NCBI GenBank assembly: GCA_034766995.1
Contig: CM068320.1
Coordinates: 7,078,501-7,142,500, forward strand
Origin: Acanthacorydalis orientalis
Lineage: Eukaryota > Arthropoda > Insecta > Megaloptera > Corydalidae
Length of the DNA: 64,000 nucleotides
Direction of reading: 5' to 3'
Under the pieces are notes generated by a model that was not told the DNA's origin, searched no databases, and saw nothing but the letters and a program-made list of their open reading frames with translations. The number at the start of each line of letters is the position of its first letter. The stretch's first letter is position 1. The position numbers were made by a program, and so were the translations under genes. Shown piece by piece: positions 10,244 to 21,090 of this stretch.

Positions 10244-12307
10244 TTATAAGTTGCTTTCAAATAAGTCTACAAGTCGTTTTATTTCTTTTCTGAAAGGTAT
10301 GTTAAGGAAAATGATATATTTTTACGTAAGTACAAAAACATCTTGATTGTAATTTTAAGATTTAAGATATTATTTAAACTTTTACTAATTTAATTTTTAT
10401 TAAACTTTTATTATATGATTTATCTAAATTAAATATAATGAAGATTATAATAATTTAATTCATACTAGTAGAAAATTTTTAAGCAGTTATATTCATATAA
10501 ATATGTAAAATATATAATTAATATGGACTTGTATTTGAAAATTTTTGAAAGGATACATTCTTTCAGCATGAAATTGTACAACCTCCATTGCATGACTAAC
10601 TTCTTCTGCTTTTGCTATTATTGTGTACATGCTCTGAAAAGAGTGTTAAAGTAAAAATGATTTTATTTTTCTTCTATTTATTTTAAATAATTTATATTCT
10701 TAACATAATATATATTTTAAAAAACAACATATATTTTAATACATAATTAATAAAATCGATGAAAGATATGTTATTAGAGTCAATATAGTTTGTTATATTA
10801 GATTTTTTGGAGTGTTAAAGTGTTATTGGAGTGTTAGTTTTAATATAATTGTCATTAAAATACACGTATTCTATTATATAATGATAAAATTATATACCTT
10901 TTTAATTATTCTTTAAAATTTTACACACACAATGAAATTAACATCAAAATCAATCATTCAAAACCTAAGAATTTAATATGATGTGTCCGTTAAATTTAAA
11001 TTATTATATAATTTAATAATGTTAAAGAAATCATTTCAAAATAATTGCATAAAATGTTATTTTCAAATATTTAAAAAATACAATGGAACAGTTAATTTTA
11101 CGTTAAAGTGTTGCTATTTGTTATTTTTACCTTAATATTAGAATCCATAGCATCTGACATTTTCGCTACAGCATCTTTATAGGTGTCAACATTGTCTGCA
11201 GTAATTGAGGATATCTATAATTTAATAATATAATTTACTTAGGCCTGAAAAAGCTTCAATCCATAAATTAATTTATTAAAATACATTTCAAATTAATTAA
11301 TTAAATACAATTGTTAGAACATTCTTACGGAATGTAATATTTCGCCTAAATTTTCTGTTAAATTATCAATTGATGTTGCCATACGCTGCGCTTCACATTC
11401 AAGATCAGTGAGAACATTAGCATCAACTTGAACAATTTGTGGAACTAATATTTGTCGATATAAACTACTTGGTGTTCCACTTCGTGAATTTCCTGGAAAT
11501 TGTTGCAAATCTGTAAAGCAAACAAAGTATTACCTTTGTAATTAGTATGTATTGAATAAGTTTAACATATAAAGTAACATTTATTATTTTTTTTAATATT
11601 TTCAGTAATAAGTTCAAATATTTACCATTCTTTTTGGTTACTGGACTTGATAGTTTAATTTTATATTCTAAATCCTCTGCTACAAAATACGTCATGTTTC
11701 CCTCTACATGTACGGTACCTTCTAAATCTAAAGGTCCTATAACAAAAATTGTTCTATGTATATTAATTTTATTTTTATTGCCAAAAATTATACCAAATTG
11801 TTTCGAAGATCCACTTTGGTTACGATCGTAGGGTAACGTAACAGGTCGTTGTTTAATGTGTTCCGTTAATGGTAATGGCATATCGATCTGATCTAATCCT
11901 AAAGAAATTGCAGGATCTGAGCTCGATATAGGGCTATGGCCAGAATTGAATGATATTTCACTATAAGAAGCTGTCATTTGTGCTGAAATTTCTTCATCAA
12001 TGTCTTGTTCACATTCTAAATCTTGTTCATCTGGTATTGGTTGGCCTGTATTTATTGAACTGTTTTTCATTTGAGCTTGTGTAGGAATTGGAGGTGCTGG
12101 AATGTTTTTTCGTGGACGCTATACACATGAATAGTTATGACATCAACTGATTTAAACTAGCTACTTTACTACTTGTGTAATTATTGTTTAAGGTTAACTT
12201 AATATATATTAATAAAAACTCACAGCTGGTAACGGTGGGGGTAATATTGGCGGAGGTTCAGTAGGTGGTCCAACAGGTGATTCATCATCGGATGTTTTAT
12301 TTGACAT
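10244..12307 (-). CDS. BORCS6: BLOC-1-related complex subunit 6 (BORCS6/lyspersin) homologue, six coding exons
   Basis: Coding exons, in gene order: 12307-12224, 12118-11626, 11510-11329, 11214-11131, 10633-10557 and 10289-10244. All introns are GT-AG, phases join, and the product is 321 residues. In the family, BORCS6 is part of BORC, which recruits ARL8 and kinesin to move lysosomes outward. Residues 1-60 are Pro-rich and low complexity (EPPPILPPPLPA). Residues ~60-190 are acidic and Ser-rich, then less conserved. The conserved DUF2365-type helical region fills the C terminus: VLTDLECEAQRMATSIDNL, then LGEILHS joined to ISSITADNVDTYKDAV, then NIK joined to SMYTIIAKAEEVSHAMEVV, then KEIKRLVDLFESNL and stop. 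The start is the first ATG after the upstream non-coding region, and length is close to the ~357-residue human protein. The unspliced frames end early because introns are short and AT-rich. No frameshifts were seen. Exon choice is my inference from frame continuity and similarity. Confidence 0.9.
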
Positions 12308-12686
12308 ATTTCGTACAAGTTATTTAAATTTCATTATTACAATTAGTTGTTAACAGACAGTTGTTGACAGACGCATTATATGAAAATAATTCTTTTGATG
12401 GCGAATGTAAAAACTATTTTTGTTCAGTATAAAACGTACAGATGGCAGCATATATATTAATTTCTTAGTTTTGAGGTTTAAAATGTCTTTATCTTTGTTT
12501 AAAGTTTATCCGGCTATGTATTGAGAAATTATCAGAATTATCAGAAATCCCTTACGTTACAAAAATGGAAAAATAATTGTTCGCGAATATATTCATACAC
12601 AGTTTTTATCTGCTTTTATTTCTTTATTATGTATTTTATATATTTTTTTTTGTTATTTATAAGTAACTATTTACATATAACTGTTT
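12308..12686 (-). promoter_or_regulatory. 5' flank / probable promoter of the BORCS6-like gene
   Basis: This sequence lies directly upstream of the ATG at 12307. It is less repetitive than its surroundings and holds no recognisable coding exon, so the 5' untranslated region and promoter should lie here. I cannot name a TATA box or an initiator with confidence. The copia 3' LTR begins at 12687, so the gene has at most about 380 bp of its own upstream sequence before the transposon. Confidence 0.4.
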
Positions 12687-12886
12687 TATTGGATTTTTGG
12701 TTTCGTTTTACATTTAGTAATGGTTTTAATTACAAAATAACTAAATAAAACTTATTACAATGATTACATTAAACTCATTTCTTGAATAAACAACAGACTA
12801 CATGTTTTGATAACATGTACATAGTTTCTATTTGTTTTTCAATCATAGTTAACTATAAAATAACATTTCTTTATTTTACTTTGACA
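12687..12886 (-). repeat. 3' LTR of the copia element
   Basis: It matches 16569-16767 along its length with only scattered differences; shared landmarks are TTTCGTTTTACATTTAGTAA and AACATGTACATAGTTTCTAT. Read on the minus strand it begins TGTCAAAG after a purine-rich AACAAGGGCAAG tract, a plausible polypurine primer. Confidence 0.9.
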
Positions 12887-14220
12887 CTTGCCCTTGTTAT
12901 TTTATAGTTTGGAAAATTGTTTTTTTTTATATTTTTCTCTGTTTTGGAATTTTTTTGGTAAATGTGTCAAATTTCCATGTTTGGTTTTCTTTCAGTCAAG
13001 GTATTTTGCTGTCTATGGCTTCTGTCCACTCGGCATTCTGTTTGCTGATCACAGCTTTGAATGTTTCGGGAGTTTCTGTCACGTTGACAAAATTCTCCGC
13101 TGCCATGTTGCAATCTTCGAAGTATTTTGGTCTTCTCAGCGTCGAACGATTTCTGAGACGTCTTCCTGATGACAGCTGAAAGTCCTCTTCTTTATCTTCT
13201 ATGTCGGAAGCAATTCCAGTCTCATACTCATCGTTGTCGCTTCCTTCTGCTTTTATCATTTCTTCGTCGTCGGCTTTGTGTTCTTCTTCTCGCTCTGCGT
13301 TCTCGACTCTGCACTCTTTCTCAAGCTCGAGATCTCGAAGTGACAACTTGACTTTTCTTTAAATTCTCTGACTTTCTCTTGAAATTGCACATCTTTGGAC
13401 AAAACGACTTTGTGCTCTTGTTTTATATAGATTCTGTAGCGCTCGTCACCATCGTATCCCACGAGATATCTTTTTACAGCTTTTTCGTCCATCTTTCTCC
13501 GCTCTGAACTGGAATGTGTATGTAGCACGCAGATCCAATTATGCGTACATGTTTTATCTTTGGCTTTTTACTCATCCAGAGCTCGTATGGACTCACTCCT
13601 TTTTCTGACGATTTTCCAGTTCTATTCATAACTTACACTGCGGTATTTACCAGTTCTGCCCAAACTGCGTCCAGAAATTTAACGTCTGGATTTGAATACT
13701 TGAAAGTCCTTGCATTTCAACTATTGTACGATTTTGTCTTTATGCCACCGTTTTGCTCAGATGTGTATAGCGGTGTTAGTCTTTGCAAAATTCCATTCTT
13801 TAGTATTTCTTTGACTTCTTCGTTGTCGAACTGTCCACCATTGTTACTGAGTAACTCCTTGATCAGATGTCCTCGTGTTTTCGCATGTGCTAACACTTTT
13901 TCAGTAAGTTTTTGATTACTGACTTCTTTTCAGCAGCGAAACCATAGCGAAATTTTGTGCAACTATTTTTAAATATAACTAAATGTTACCTTTTCGTAAA
14001 GGATTCATCAAAAGGTCCACATACATCGGTCGACATTAGTTCTTAAGGTTCAGCTGCTTTACTTCTGGTGCCGAATGGTAATCTATGTGCTTTTCCATAA
14101 GTACATGACTCGCAGATTTTCTTGTCCAATTTAACTCTCTTTCAAGCATATCTTTGTGTTCGGGTTTCTGAGAATCCCGAATGACCAGTAACTTTAATAC
14201 TGGTCCTTTCCATCCCTGCA

Positions 14221-15141
14221 CGGCCGGGCCGTGTACACCCCTACCTTCCTTCCCTCAAATGGAAGGTGAACTGATTGGACTGGCGGTGCATCTATGAACG
14301 AGAGCTAAGACTCCCGCCAGTGGATGAGTCCATCGTAAAAACAGTACAACATCGAATCAACAACATAGAAAAAATAGTACAACACCGAACCGCGTTGCAG
14401 ACGAAGCATCCATATTTTATTCCTCGTTTTCATTGTTTTAATTGTTAACATCACATGTAATATGGCAGAATAAAGTGATTTTGGTTAAACTCCTGTGCAT
14501 CCTTTTCATTCGCGTACATTTGTGGTCCGCCGAATCAGACCACAGAAAAAGCGCGAACATTTTTGGTTCTTCGAGCCGGATTCAGCGTGGACCCACTCCG
14601 CCTCGCGAGTTCCGTTTCGCTGTTATCGTCGTCATCCGCGTGTTCAGTGATATGGTGAGTGCTAAATCTCCAATCTTACATGTGTGTATCGGGGAACCGA
14701 CTCATTCTCATTCCGCCATGTAACCCGGTCACGTTCCCGCGCTGATCGAATGCTTGAGTGCTTGTTCCACGTCGCGGAAATGCTCAATGCACCTCTCCAA
14801 GGCCTCCAGGCCCATTCATCGCTGTGAGTGCTCGTCCCACGTCGTGGACACGCTCAACGTACCTCTACAAGGCCTCCAGGTCCATTCATCGCTGTGAGTG
14901 CTCGTCCCACGTCGTGGACACGATCAACGCGCCTCTCCAAGGCCACCTGACTGGACCACAAGCAACTCAAGGTCCACACGATTGCATTATTAAGCTTGGT
15001 TCTGCACCCAACCCCATTCTGGTAAGAGCTATCACATCCCTGCTACAATATGACGAAGGGCCTAGCTGTGACCATCAACGCCCAAGAGAATCAACTAGCT
15101 CACATTATTAAGACCCGTGAGAATCGACGAGCTCACATCAT
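14221..15141 (+). mobile_element. BEL/Pao-like 5' fragment inserted in the copia integrase
   Basis: A 921-bp, GC-richer segment interrupts the copia frame. CTGCA lies at 14216-14220 and again at 15142-15146, and copia reading resumes across them, so this looks like a 5-bp target duplication. Inside, TTTTTGGTTCTTCGAGCCGG near 14552-14571 matches the sequence that follows the 5' LTR of many insect BEL/Pao elements, so roughly 14232-14550 would be the LTR. A leader and possibly the first codons of gag (open frame from 15050, with AQENQLAHIIKTRE) follow. The pol region and second LTR are absent. Why a truncated piece should carry a target duplication is unclear. Confidence 0.65.
14755..14964 (+). 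repeat. three 70-bp tandem repeats in the BEL-like leader
   Basis: TGAGTGCT recurs at 14755, 14825 and 14895. Each unit continues through TCCCACGTCGTGGACACG and CTCTCCAAGGCC and, in the first two, CTCCAGG and CCATTCATCGCTG. The units differ at a few positions, and the third diverges after AAGGCC. The repeat lies between the putative LTR and the putative gag start. Confidence 0.85.
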
Positions 15142-16553
15142 CTGCAATTTTGAACTATTTGCAACAGTAATAATTATTCTCGTCTCTTCCTCAGGGAAAA
15201 TCGGTTCGATGACTGCCCTGTATAATATTCCGGATATTTCACAAGCATATTTCGCATACTCCGCACAGTACTGTTTATCATCAACCTTAAGCCATCACCT
15301 GGTTGCTGTCGACTTAAACTTGCTGTTTTGATTTCTGTCCTGAGCTGCTAAGACAGAGAAAAAAATCTTGAGATTTTCGGGACATGCCACAGGTTTATTA
15401 ACATTATCTTTTGACTTTTGTCATTAAAAGTTGACAAAATTTGAATAGTTTCTTTTCTAAGTGCCTCGAGAGTTTCTTTTCCAGAAGAGTTTACACTGTA
15501 TGGGCTCTCGAACTTTTTAAACTCAACAAATAGATATGGGCAATTTATTGTGTCTTGTTGCTCCGTTGTTAATCCATCAATCTGTTGAATTTGCCTCAGT
15601 TGTGTAAACTTCGTTACAAAGAGAGATGAGAGTTACATTGGTATAGAGTGCGTTGCTTTGAGCGTCACTTGTTTTATTGCTTTTCGGTAGTCGTCCGTCA
15701 GTGATCCATTTCTTGCAATCACGAACCAAATAGCCCTATTTTTGGAATAATTACAATTGTTTTCCTTTTTTGACTTCAAGTAACTCTTTTTTGCTTGATA
15801 CTGCTTTTTTTGCTTGTCTGATTTTGCCACTAGAGATTCTTGAACGAACTTTTCGATGTCTACATTTTTTCTGAACTTTCTCTCAAACATACACAGCTGC
15901 ATCATCAACTCATAAAACGTTACTCTGTGTCCTTAGTAGCATCCAATAAGACTGAAACATAACAAATTTGCTTAGCAAGATATGCAAAGCTTTACATACC
16001 AATATTAAATCTGGTAACGCGTTCTCGCCATTAGCTAGTCCATTGTTTAACTCATTTCACAAACTCCTTAACTTTGCAATGTGTGTAGAGACATCTTCGT
16101 CTGGCGTCCAACAGAATGAAAAGAAATCTATACATATCTTGAACAGCTGATCCTTGGATATTGCTTAGAACTGTTGCTTTAACGCCTCACACGCATCATG
16201 AGCCGTCTCTTTGTCCATGATTTTCTGGTAAATTTCATCAGTAACTGAACTCGTAATCATCGACTTGGCATAACTATTTGCCTTACGGTACACATCACTT
16301 TCCTCTTTGTTTCTTGATTTGAGCTTTCGTATCAGCTACTCCTAATGATTCTGGTTTTACCAACTTGTTGTCGATTCTGTCCAATGCTCCTTCGTGGTAG
16401 TCAAGCAGATCATGAATTTTTCGTTCCCACATGGGCCAGTCCGATTTACCAGTCAACGGTTTAATGTGCTTCGCTAAATCCATCCTGATATGATTTACGC
16501 GAGACTTCACAAAAAAAAATACAAACTTTCAAAGTCGCACACTCGGAAACGCG

Positions 16554-16568
16554 GCTGGACCCATAAAC
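16554..16568 (-). other. primer-binding site of copia type (initiator tRNA-Met, internal)
   Basis: Immediately inside the 5' LTR the minus strand reads GTTTATGGGTCCAGC. Copia-family elements prime from an internal fragment of initiator tRNA-Met that contains GCTGGGCCCATAAC. This site is complementary to that segment with only a couple of mismatches. Its position next to the LTR border at 16569 supports both the element type and the LTR limits. Confidence 0.7.
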
Positions 16569-16767
16569 TATTGGATTTTTAGTTTCGTTTTACATTTAGT
16601 AATGGTTTTAATTACAAATTAACTAAATAAACTTATTACAGTAATTACATTAAACTCATTTCTTGAATAAACAACATACAACTTGTTTTGACAACATGTA
16701 CATAGTTTCTATTTGTTTTTCAATCATAGCTAACTATAAAATAACATTTCTTTATATTACTTTGATA
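16569..16767 (-). repeat. 5' LTR of the copia element
   Basis: This is the partner of 12687-12886 in the same orientation. On the minus strand it begins TATCAAAG where the other begins TGTCAAAG, so the canonical TG has mutated. The internal border is fixed by the primer-binding site. Confidence 0.9.
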
Positions 16768-16829
16768 TGATTAATATTTTGTTTTTCAGAAGTTAATAGT
16801 TTAAAAAAAATCGAGGTTATATATATATA

Positions 16830-17818
16830 TACACACAACCGTAGGAGTTTACGTAGAATTGCGTTGGGCTAGAGAAGTGAAAATGTTTTGTCATTTAAAA
16901 AAAATAAACATTTATTGAAAGTGTATAATAGGTTTACACAAATTTTACAATGTGATATAATTATAGTATTTGAATGAAGAAACATTTATGAATCGTAAAT
17001 CATCTTACAACCATAAACGATCGCAAATATCGCATACATATCCGAAATCATCAGTGAAGAACAATTTTCAAAACTGAGTAGTTGCCGCACCATGTAATAT
17101 TTACTAAGTTCTCCACTATATTTTCGCTGACACAAAATTCTTCTTATGTCATGTTGTACGCATTTGACTAGTTATTTTCCTCTTATTTTGAACATTTTCT
17201 CCGCTTGTAGATGGCTGGGTTCCCTAGCAGCTGAGGTGGATGACTGGTACGTTGCTCTGATTGTACGCGATCCTTCTGCTTTCTGTACAATTTTATCTTT
17301 TCAAATGGGGTAAAAGTATTTTTTTTTCGAACTCTTTGCCATTCACTCTTCCTCCGATTTATGTTTTCTGTGGTTTATTACACGTTCCACAATAGTTTTT
17401 TGACCATCTTGAACTTTAAAGAAGTTAACAAATTTGATAGCTTAATTTCTGAAAAATTTTAAAAATTAAAAAAATGAATGTATCTTCGTCTTATAGACTT
17501 TTGAACGCTCTATCCGCAGATATTTTAATTTTTATCGTACAATTGTTTTCCAGATATTCACCTTCAAATGCTGACAACGTGAAAATCGATGTTCACATTT
17601 TAAAGGTCATAACTTTTAATATAATTAACGATTTTCAATAAATGAAGCATTTTTAGGCCCCGAAGTCTTTTAGCTATTAAACACTTTTGATTTGATGTGA
17701 AGCGATTGATCGGTTACGGCGTACTGAGCGCGAACCTGCTTTTCAGAATTTGGTAACGCTCTCACCGCTAACATGACAACCCGCTCAATGGGACATTAGA
17801 TGTAATTCCACGTCAAAA
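16830..17818. mobile_element. non-coding inverted-repeat element, copy 1 (unnamed family)
   Basis: This copy shares long stretches with 32145-32743 in the same orientation, for example TTTGATAGCTTAATTTCTGA, CGTGAAAATCGATGTT, AAATGAAGCATTTTTA and TTTGGTAACGCTC. It holds ~345 bp (about 16900-17275) that copy 2 lacks. The ends form imperfect inverted repeats: TTTACGTAGAATTGCGT at the left, and TTTGACGTGGAATTACAT at the right when read on the other strand. No transposase was recognised. It is probably a non-autonomous DNA transposon. Confidence 0.75.
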
Positions 17819-18445
17819 AACAATTTTAGTCTTTGAAATTCTTAATTTTTAATCAAGATTATATGATACGATCCAGTTGATATGTTAATGTCATTACGTT
17901 ATTCTTTTATAGTCAGTCAATTATTTAATATTCTGTTACTGCCTGTTTATGTTATTTATTGAAAATTAAATTAGTTGTTCAAATATTTCATTATCAGTGG
18001 GTAAATTTCCAAATTGTTTGAAATATTTGTTCTATTTAAAAGCTATTAATGATTAATCATCATAACTAAACCCTCACTTTTATATTTAGTGTTTTATTGG
18101 GAAATTTTGTAAGTTTAAAATAAAATTTTGTATAAGTACGACATTATTCAAAATCACATTTTAAATAAATTAAAAAATCGTAGAGTATACATATCCATTA
18201 GAGCGCAATTTCAAGGATACACTGAAGCTTTACTGGATGAACTGTGAGAAACAACACCGTCGAGCAACCACGAAAAATTACTTCACTACTGAGCGAAATT
18301 TTTTTATTCGAAATGCTATTAGAATTTTTCACTGAGGAGATCGTGATATTCAATGCTCGATACTCGCATTAAAAGAGAGAAAATGGGCTCAAGGCCTTTC
18401 TGGTTAGACCGGATGAGATGAAGAACATAAAAACGTATAAATATA
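17819..18445. other. AT-rich intergenic
   Basis: No gene was recognised. The segment 18180-18430 is more complex and slightly GC-richer than the rest, but has no frame or motif I can name. Confidence 0.5.
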
Positions 18446-19669
18446 CGAGGGTGGTTGGAAGAGTGACTTGGTTCATGTACTCACTAAGGAAAAGGGGATA
18501 ACTGTATATGATTTTATATAAATCCATCCTTTATAGTAATACATGTGAAGTTATTTCGTCATTAATTTTTCGTTTGACAATTGTTTTAACCCAAGTGTTT
18601 CGTGCGAAAGTGTAAAATGGATAAAATCAGAATTCGAGGCGTTATTCAATTCTTTTTTTGGAAGGAAAAACAGGGAAAGAAATCCATGAGAGGATATTTC
18701 CTACATTGCATGAATCTTGTCTTTTCTATGCAACCGTTCGACATTGGGTGAATGAATTTGAACGTGTTAGAACGAGCATCTAAGATACACCATGCTCAGG
18801 ATGTCCGAGAACATCTGTCACGCTGTAAATCATCCATAAAGTCAACGATATGATTTTGTTCGACCGGAGTGAAAGAGAGAGAGATAATACAGGTCATAGG
18901 AATTTTAACTGATAGAAAGAATTTCTTTTTTCTTAATGAGTTGCGTATGAAAAAACTTTTGCCAAGATGGGTGCCGCGTTTGCTCACGGCAGAGAAAAAA
19001 TGTGTTCGTACACAAACATCAGTCGACTTCTTGAACCTCTTTAAGAAGAATCCAACGAATTTTGCGATCATGGATGAAAATTGCATTCATCATTACACAC
19101 CAGAATCGAAAATTAATCAAAAAAATTGACTGAACGCGGTAAAATGGTTCCCAAGAAGGCAAAGACGGTTCCCTCGGCTAGAAAAATGATGGCGTCAGTT
19201 TTCTGTCTTGAGAGAGGAGTTCTGTTGATCAACTATCTTCATAAGGGAAAAATAGTTACTGGACAATAGTACATAGCACTTCTATAGAAATTGAACAATT
19301 GTAAATAATAATATACCGGCTCATAAAAACGTTGTCGCTCAGCAAAAATTAGCCAAATTGAAGTTTAAAATTCTTTCTCATCCATCGTACTCATCAGATT
19401 TGGCTTTCTCGGACCTCCATCTGTTTCCGAAACTCAAAATTTTTCTGCCTGGAAAGTGATTTGGGTTGAAAGAAGATGCGACAGAGGCCGAAAAAGGCTG
19501 TTTTGAGGATCTTGAAGGAACCCACTTCCGGGAGGGAATCACGAAGCTAGAAAAACATTGAAGCAAGTGCATTGATATTCTAGGGGATTATGTAGAAAAG
19601 TAAAATACATTTTGAAACTGAAACTACTGTTTCTAATATTGAACCATATTACTATTCAAACCGCCGTTG
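18446..19669 (+). mobile_element. mariner element, near full length, with terminal inverted repeats
   Basis: The ends align as inverted repeats: GAGGGTGGTTGGAAGAGT with GGTTC at the left, and AACGGCGGTTTGAATAGT with GGTTC read inward from the right. TA flanks both sides (18444-18445 and 19670-19671). The length of ~1.22 kb is close to the usual ~1.3 kb of mariners. Confidence 0.85.
18617..19605 (+). pseudogene. mariner transposase relic
   Basis: It starts MDKIRIRGVIQF at 18617. The helix-turn-helix half follows in shifting frames (KQGKKSMRG, then a frame with TVRHWVNEFERV). The first catalytic Asp is in NFAIMDENCIHHYTPESK near 19050-19110. The second catalytic region is near 19330-19440, with NVVAQQKLAKLKFKILSHP, SYSSDLAFSDLHLFPKLK. 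Spacing suits the DD34D class, probably near the irritans or cecropia groups. Many stops and frameshifts make it inactive, and an open stretch 18869-19129 is only a surviving piece. Confidence 0.88.
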
Positions 19670-19671
19670 TA

Positions 19672-20128
19672 AAAAAGTATGAATCTTGGAAAATTGATAT
19701 GCCACCTGTCTCAATTGAATGTTATCTGTAAAAAAATCTTTGTTGTTTATGTTTTCTTCAAATTACATAAAATTATATTTAGATTTACTATAGAAACTCT
19801 TATGTTACCCTTTGAAAGATTTTCATCATAAAATAATATTCCTACTATTTGGTTTAAACTATGAATACTATCCATTGTATGATTGTATTTAATTACAGTA
19901 AGTAGACAAAAAAAATATTTGTTTCACTATCAATGCATTATTTTCTTAAATGTCATGACGCGTTTTGGTGTTGTTTTTAACGATTTTGCATACAAGTGGT
20001 GGGATTATCTGTTTTCATTGATGGTAAAATGATCAGTAAGTAATTTCTTCAATGATATATTCATACACAACACTAATGAAAAAAATTAAATTTCACGATC
20101 GTTAAAGAACCACTCGTACGAAAATAGC

Positions 20129-20167
<39 letters not shown>

Positions 20168-20439
20168 TATATTTATTGTTAAAATATTAAAACATGCAAA
20201 AAGAAATAGAATCCTGTTTTTATTTTTATTTTTTTTTTGATTTTTTTTGAAATAAAACGTTTATACATTTATTTTTTTCATTCTTAATTTCTGCATAAAC
20301 GAATTAGAAATATTTACAAAGTTTTTGATAAACATTGAATAAATATGTCTCGATGACGATAAAAAAAATGTAGATAATTAATTATCAGTAAAAAAAGAAC
20401 TAAACTTTTTAACAAGTACGCGAGACATCATTAGAACAT
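19672..20439. other. AT-rich intergenic with a (TA)n tract
   Basis: No gene was recognised. A (TA)n run lies at 20130-20162 and A/T homopolymers near 20220-20280. Confidence 0.6.
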
Positions 20440-21090
20440 AATTATTAATGTTTTCGCCGAGTTTTAATCTATCGCTTCCGTCGAATACTTAGGAATCTTT
20501 TATTATATCTTTTATGGCTGTAATTAGTTAATTGACGGAAGATCGTACGATAATTTGTAATTAATTATGTCACATGTATTCTTCGGCGGAAGGATATTTT
20601 ATTAGCTCAGGAGGATCAGCAAAAACGTTCTGTGATTTGAATAATATTGTTATGAGACGAACACAATGTGTCGTTTAGGTATAAGACAATTTAGGTATCA
20701 TTTCTTCAGTGCATGATAAACTATTATCGACGCAAATTTTCATGGGACTCATATTGAACAGAGATGGAGTTTAGACGGTGAGGCTTGAGCGTCCGAATAA
20801 GATAGATGTGATGTATCCTGCATGATTGCATGGTAACTGCAAAGTTGAAGCTTTTGGGGATGTAACGAGCCGTAGTTGAAATGAGTTAAGTTTGTGTTAC
20901 ACTCCGATGCTCTAATTAGCGTACTACTTGCAACGCATTACAAGTGAGTAGGTCCTTCGATGTACACTTGTTCCGTTCGAGCTCACAGTGCTCCGTTCGA
21001 TTGTCGCAAAGGATTGTAATAAATCTGTTGTTTTCGCGTCGATAGTACGCTCAATATAACGCCGTTATGTATGTACTGGTAGTTCCATTT
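20440..21090. promoter_or_regulatory. complex, GC-raised non-coding island; candidate regulatory element
   Basis: About 650 bp stand out from the AT desert by balanced composition and absence of simple repeats, yet no frame or transposon end is visible. TAATTA-type homeodomain cores cluster near 20520-20570 (GTAATTAGTTAATTGAC and TGTAATTAATTATGTCAC). I infer a possible enhancer or conserved non-coding element; an old, unrecognised transposon is the main alternative. Confidence 0.35.

Larger units (their letters stand above)
12890..16483 (-). pseudogene. copia gag-pol, many frameshifts
   Basis: Gag starts at the ATG at 16483 with IKPLTGKSDWPMWERKIHDL and LLDYHEGALDRIDNKL, continues through TAHDACEALKQQF and has a CCHC knuckle split by a frameshift near 15740 (CNY then GYLVRDCKKW). 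The protease region ends in ETIQILSTFNDKSQKIML and VPKI. A pre-integrase piece near 15340 reads VLAAQDRNQNSKFKSTATR. Integrase follows: the zinc-binding half with KKICESCTYGKAHRLPFGTR near 14080, then LLSNNGGQFDNEEVKEIL, where the catalytic Asp of the usual DNGGEF is Asn, then YTSEQNGG, VSPYELWMSKKPKIKHVR and KRYLVGYDGDERYRIY. RT is only begun (EWTEAIDSKIP, LKENQTWKF). Stops and frame changes occur throughout. It is inactive, and its age looks moderate. Confidence 0.88.
12687..16767 (-). mobile_element. copia-family LTR retrotransposon, deleted and invaded
   Basis: Direct repeats of ~200 bp (12687-12886 and 16569-16767) bound a minus-strand gag-pol in copia order: gag, zinc knuckle, protease region, integrase, start of RT. 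The RT and RNase H body is missing: the frame stops after the LKENQTW motif near 12965 and is followed almost at once by a purine-rich tract and the 3' LTR. A BEL/Pao-like piece interrupts it at 14221-15141. Flanking 5-mers TGTTT (12682-12686) and TGATT (16768-16772) match at 4 of 5 bases, perhaps a decayed target duplication. Confidence 0.9.

Noticed and set aside
11634..11831. 65-codon plus-strand frame
   Set aside because: It is the shadow of exon 2 of the BORCS6-like gene.
13541..13915. 124-codon plus-strand frame
   Set aside because: It is antisense to the copia integrase, whose motifs read clearly on the minus strand.
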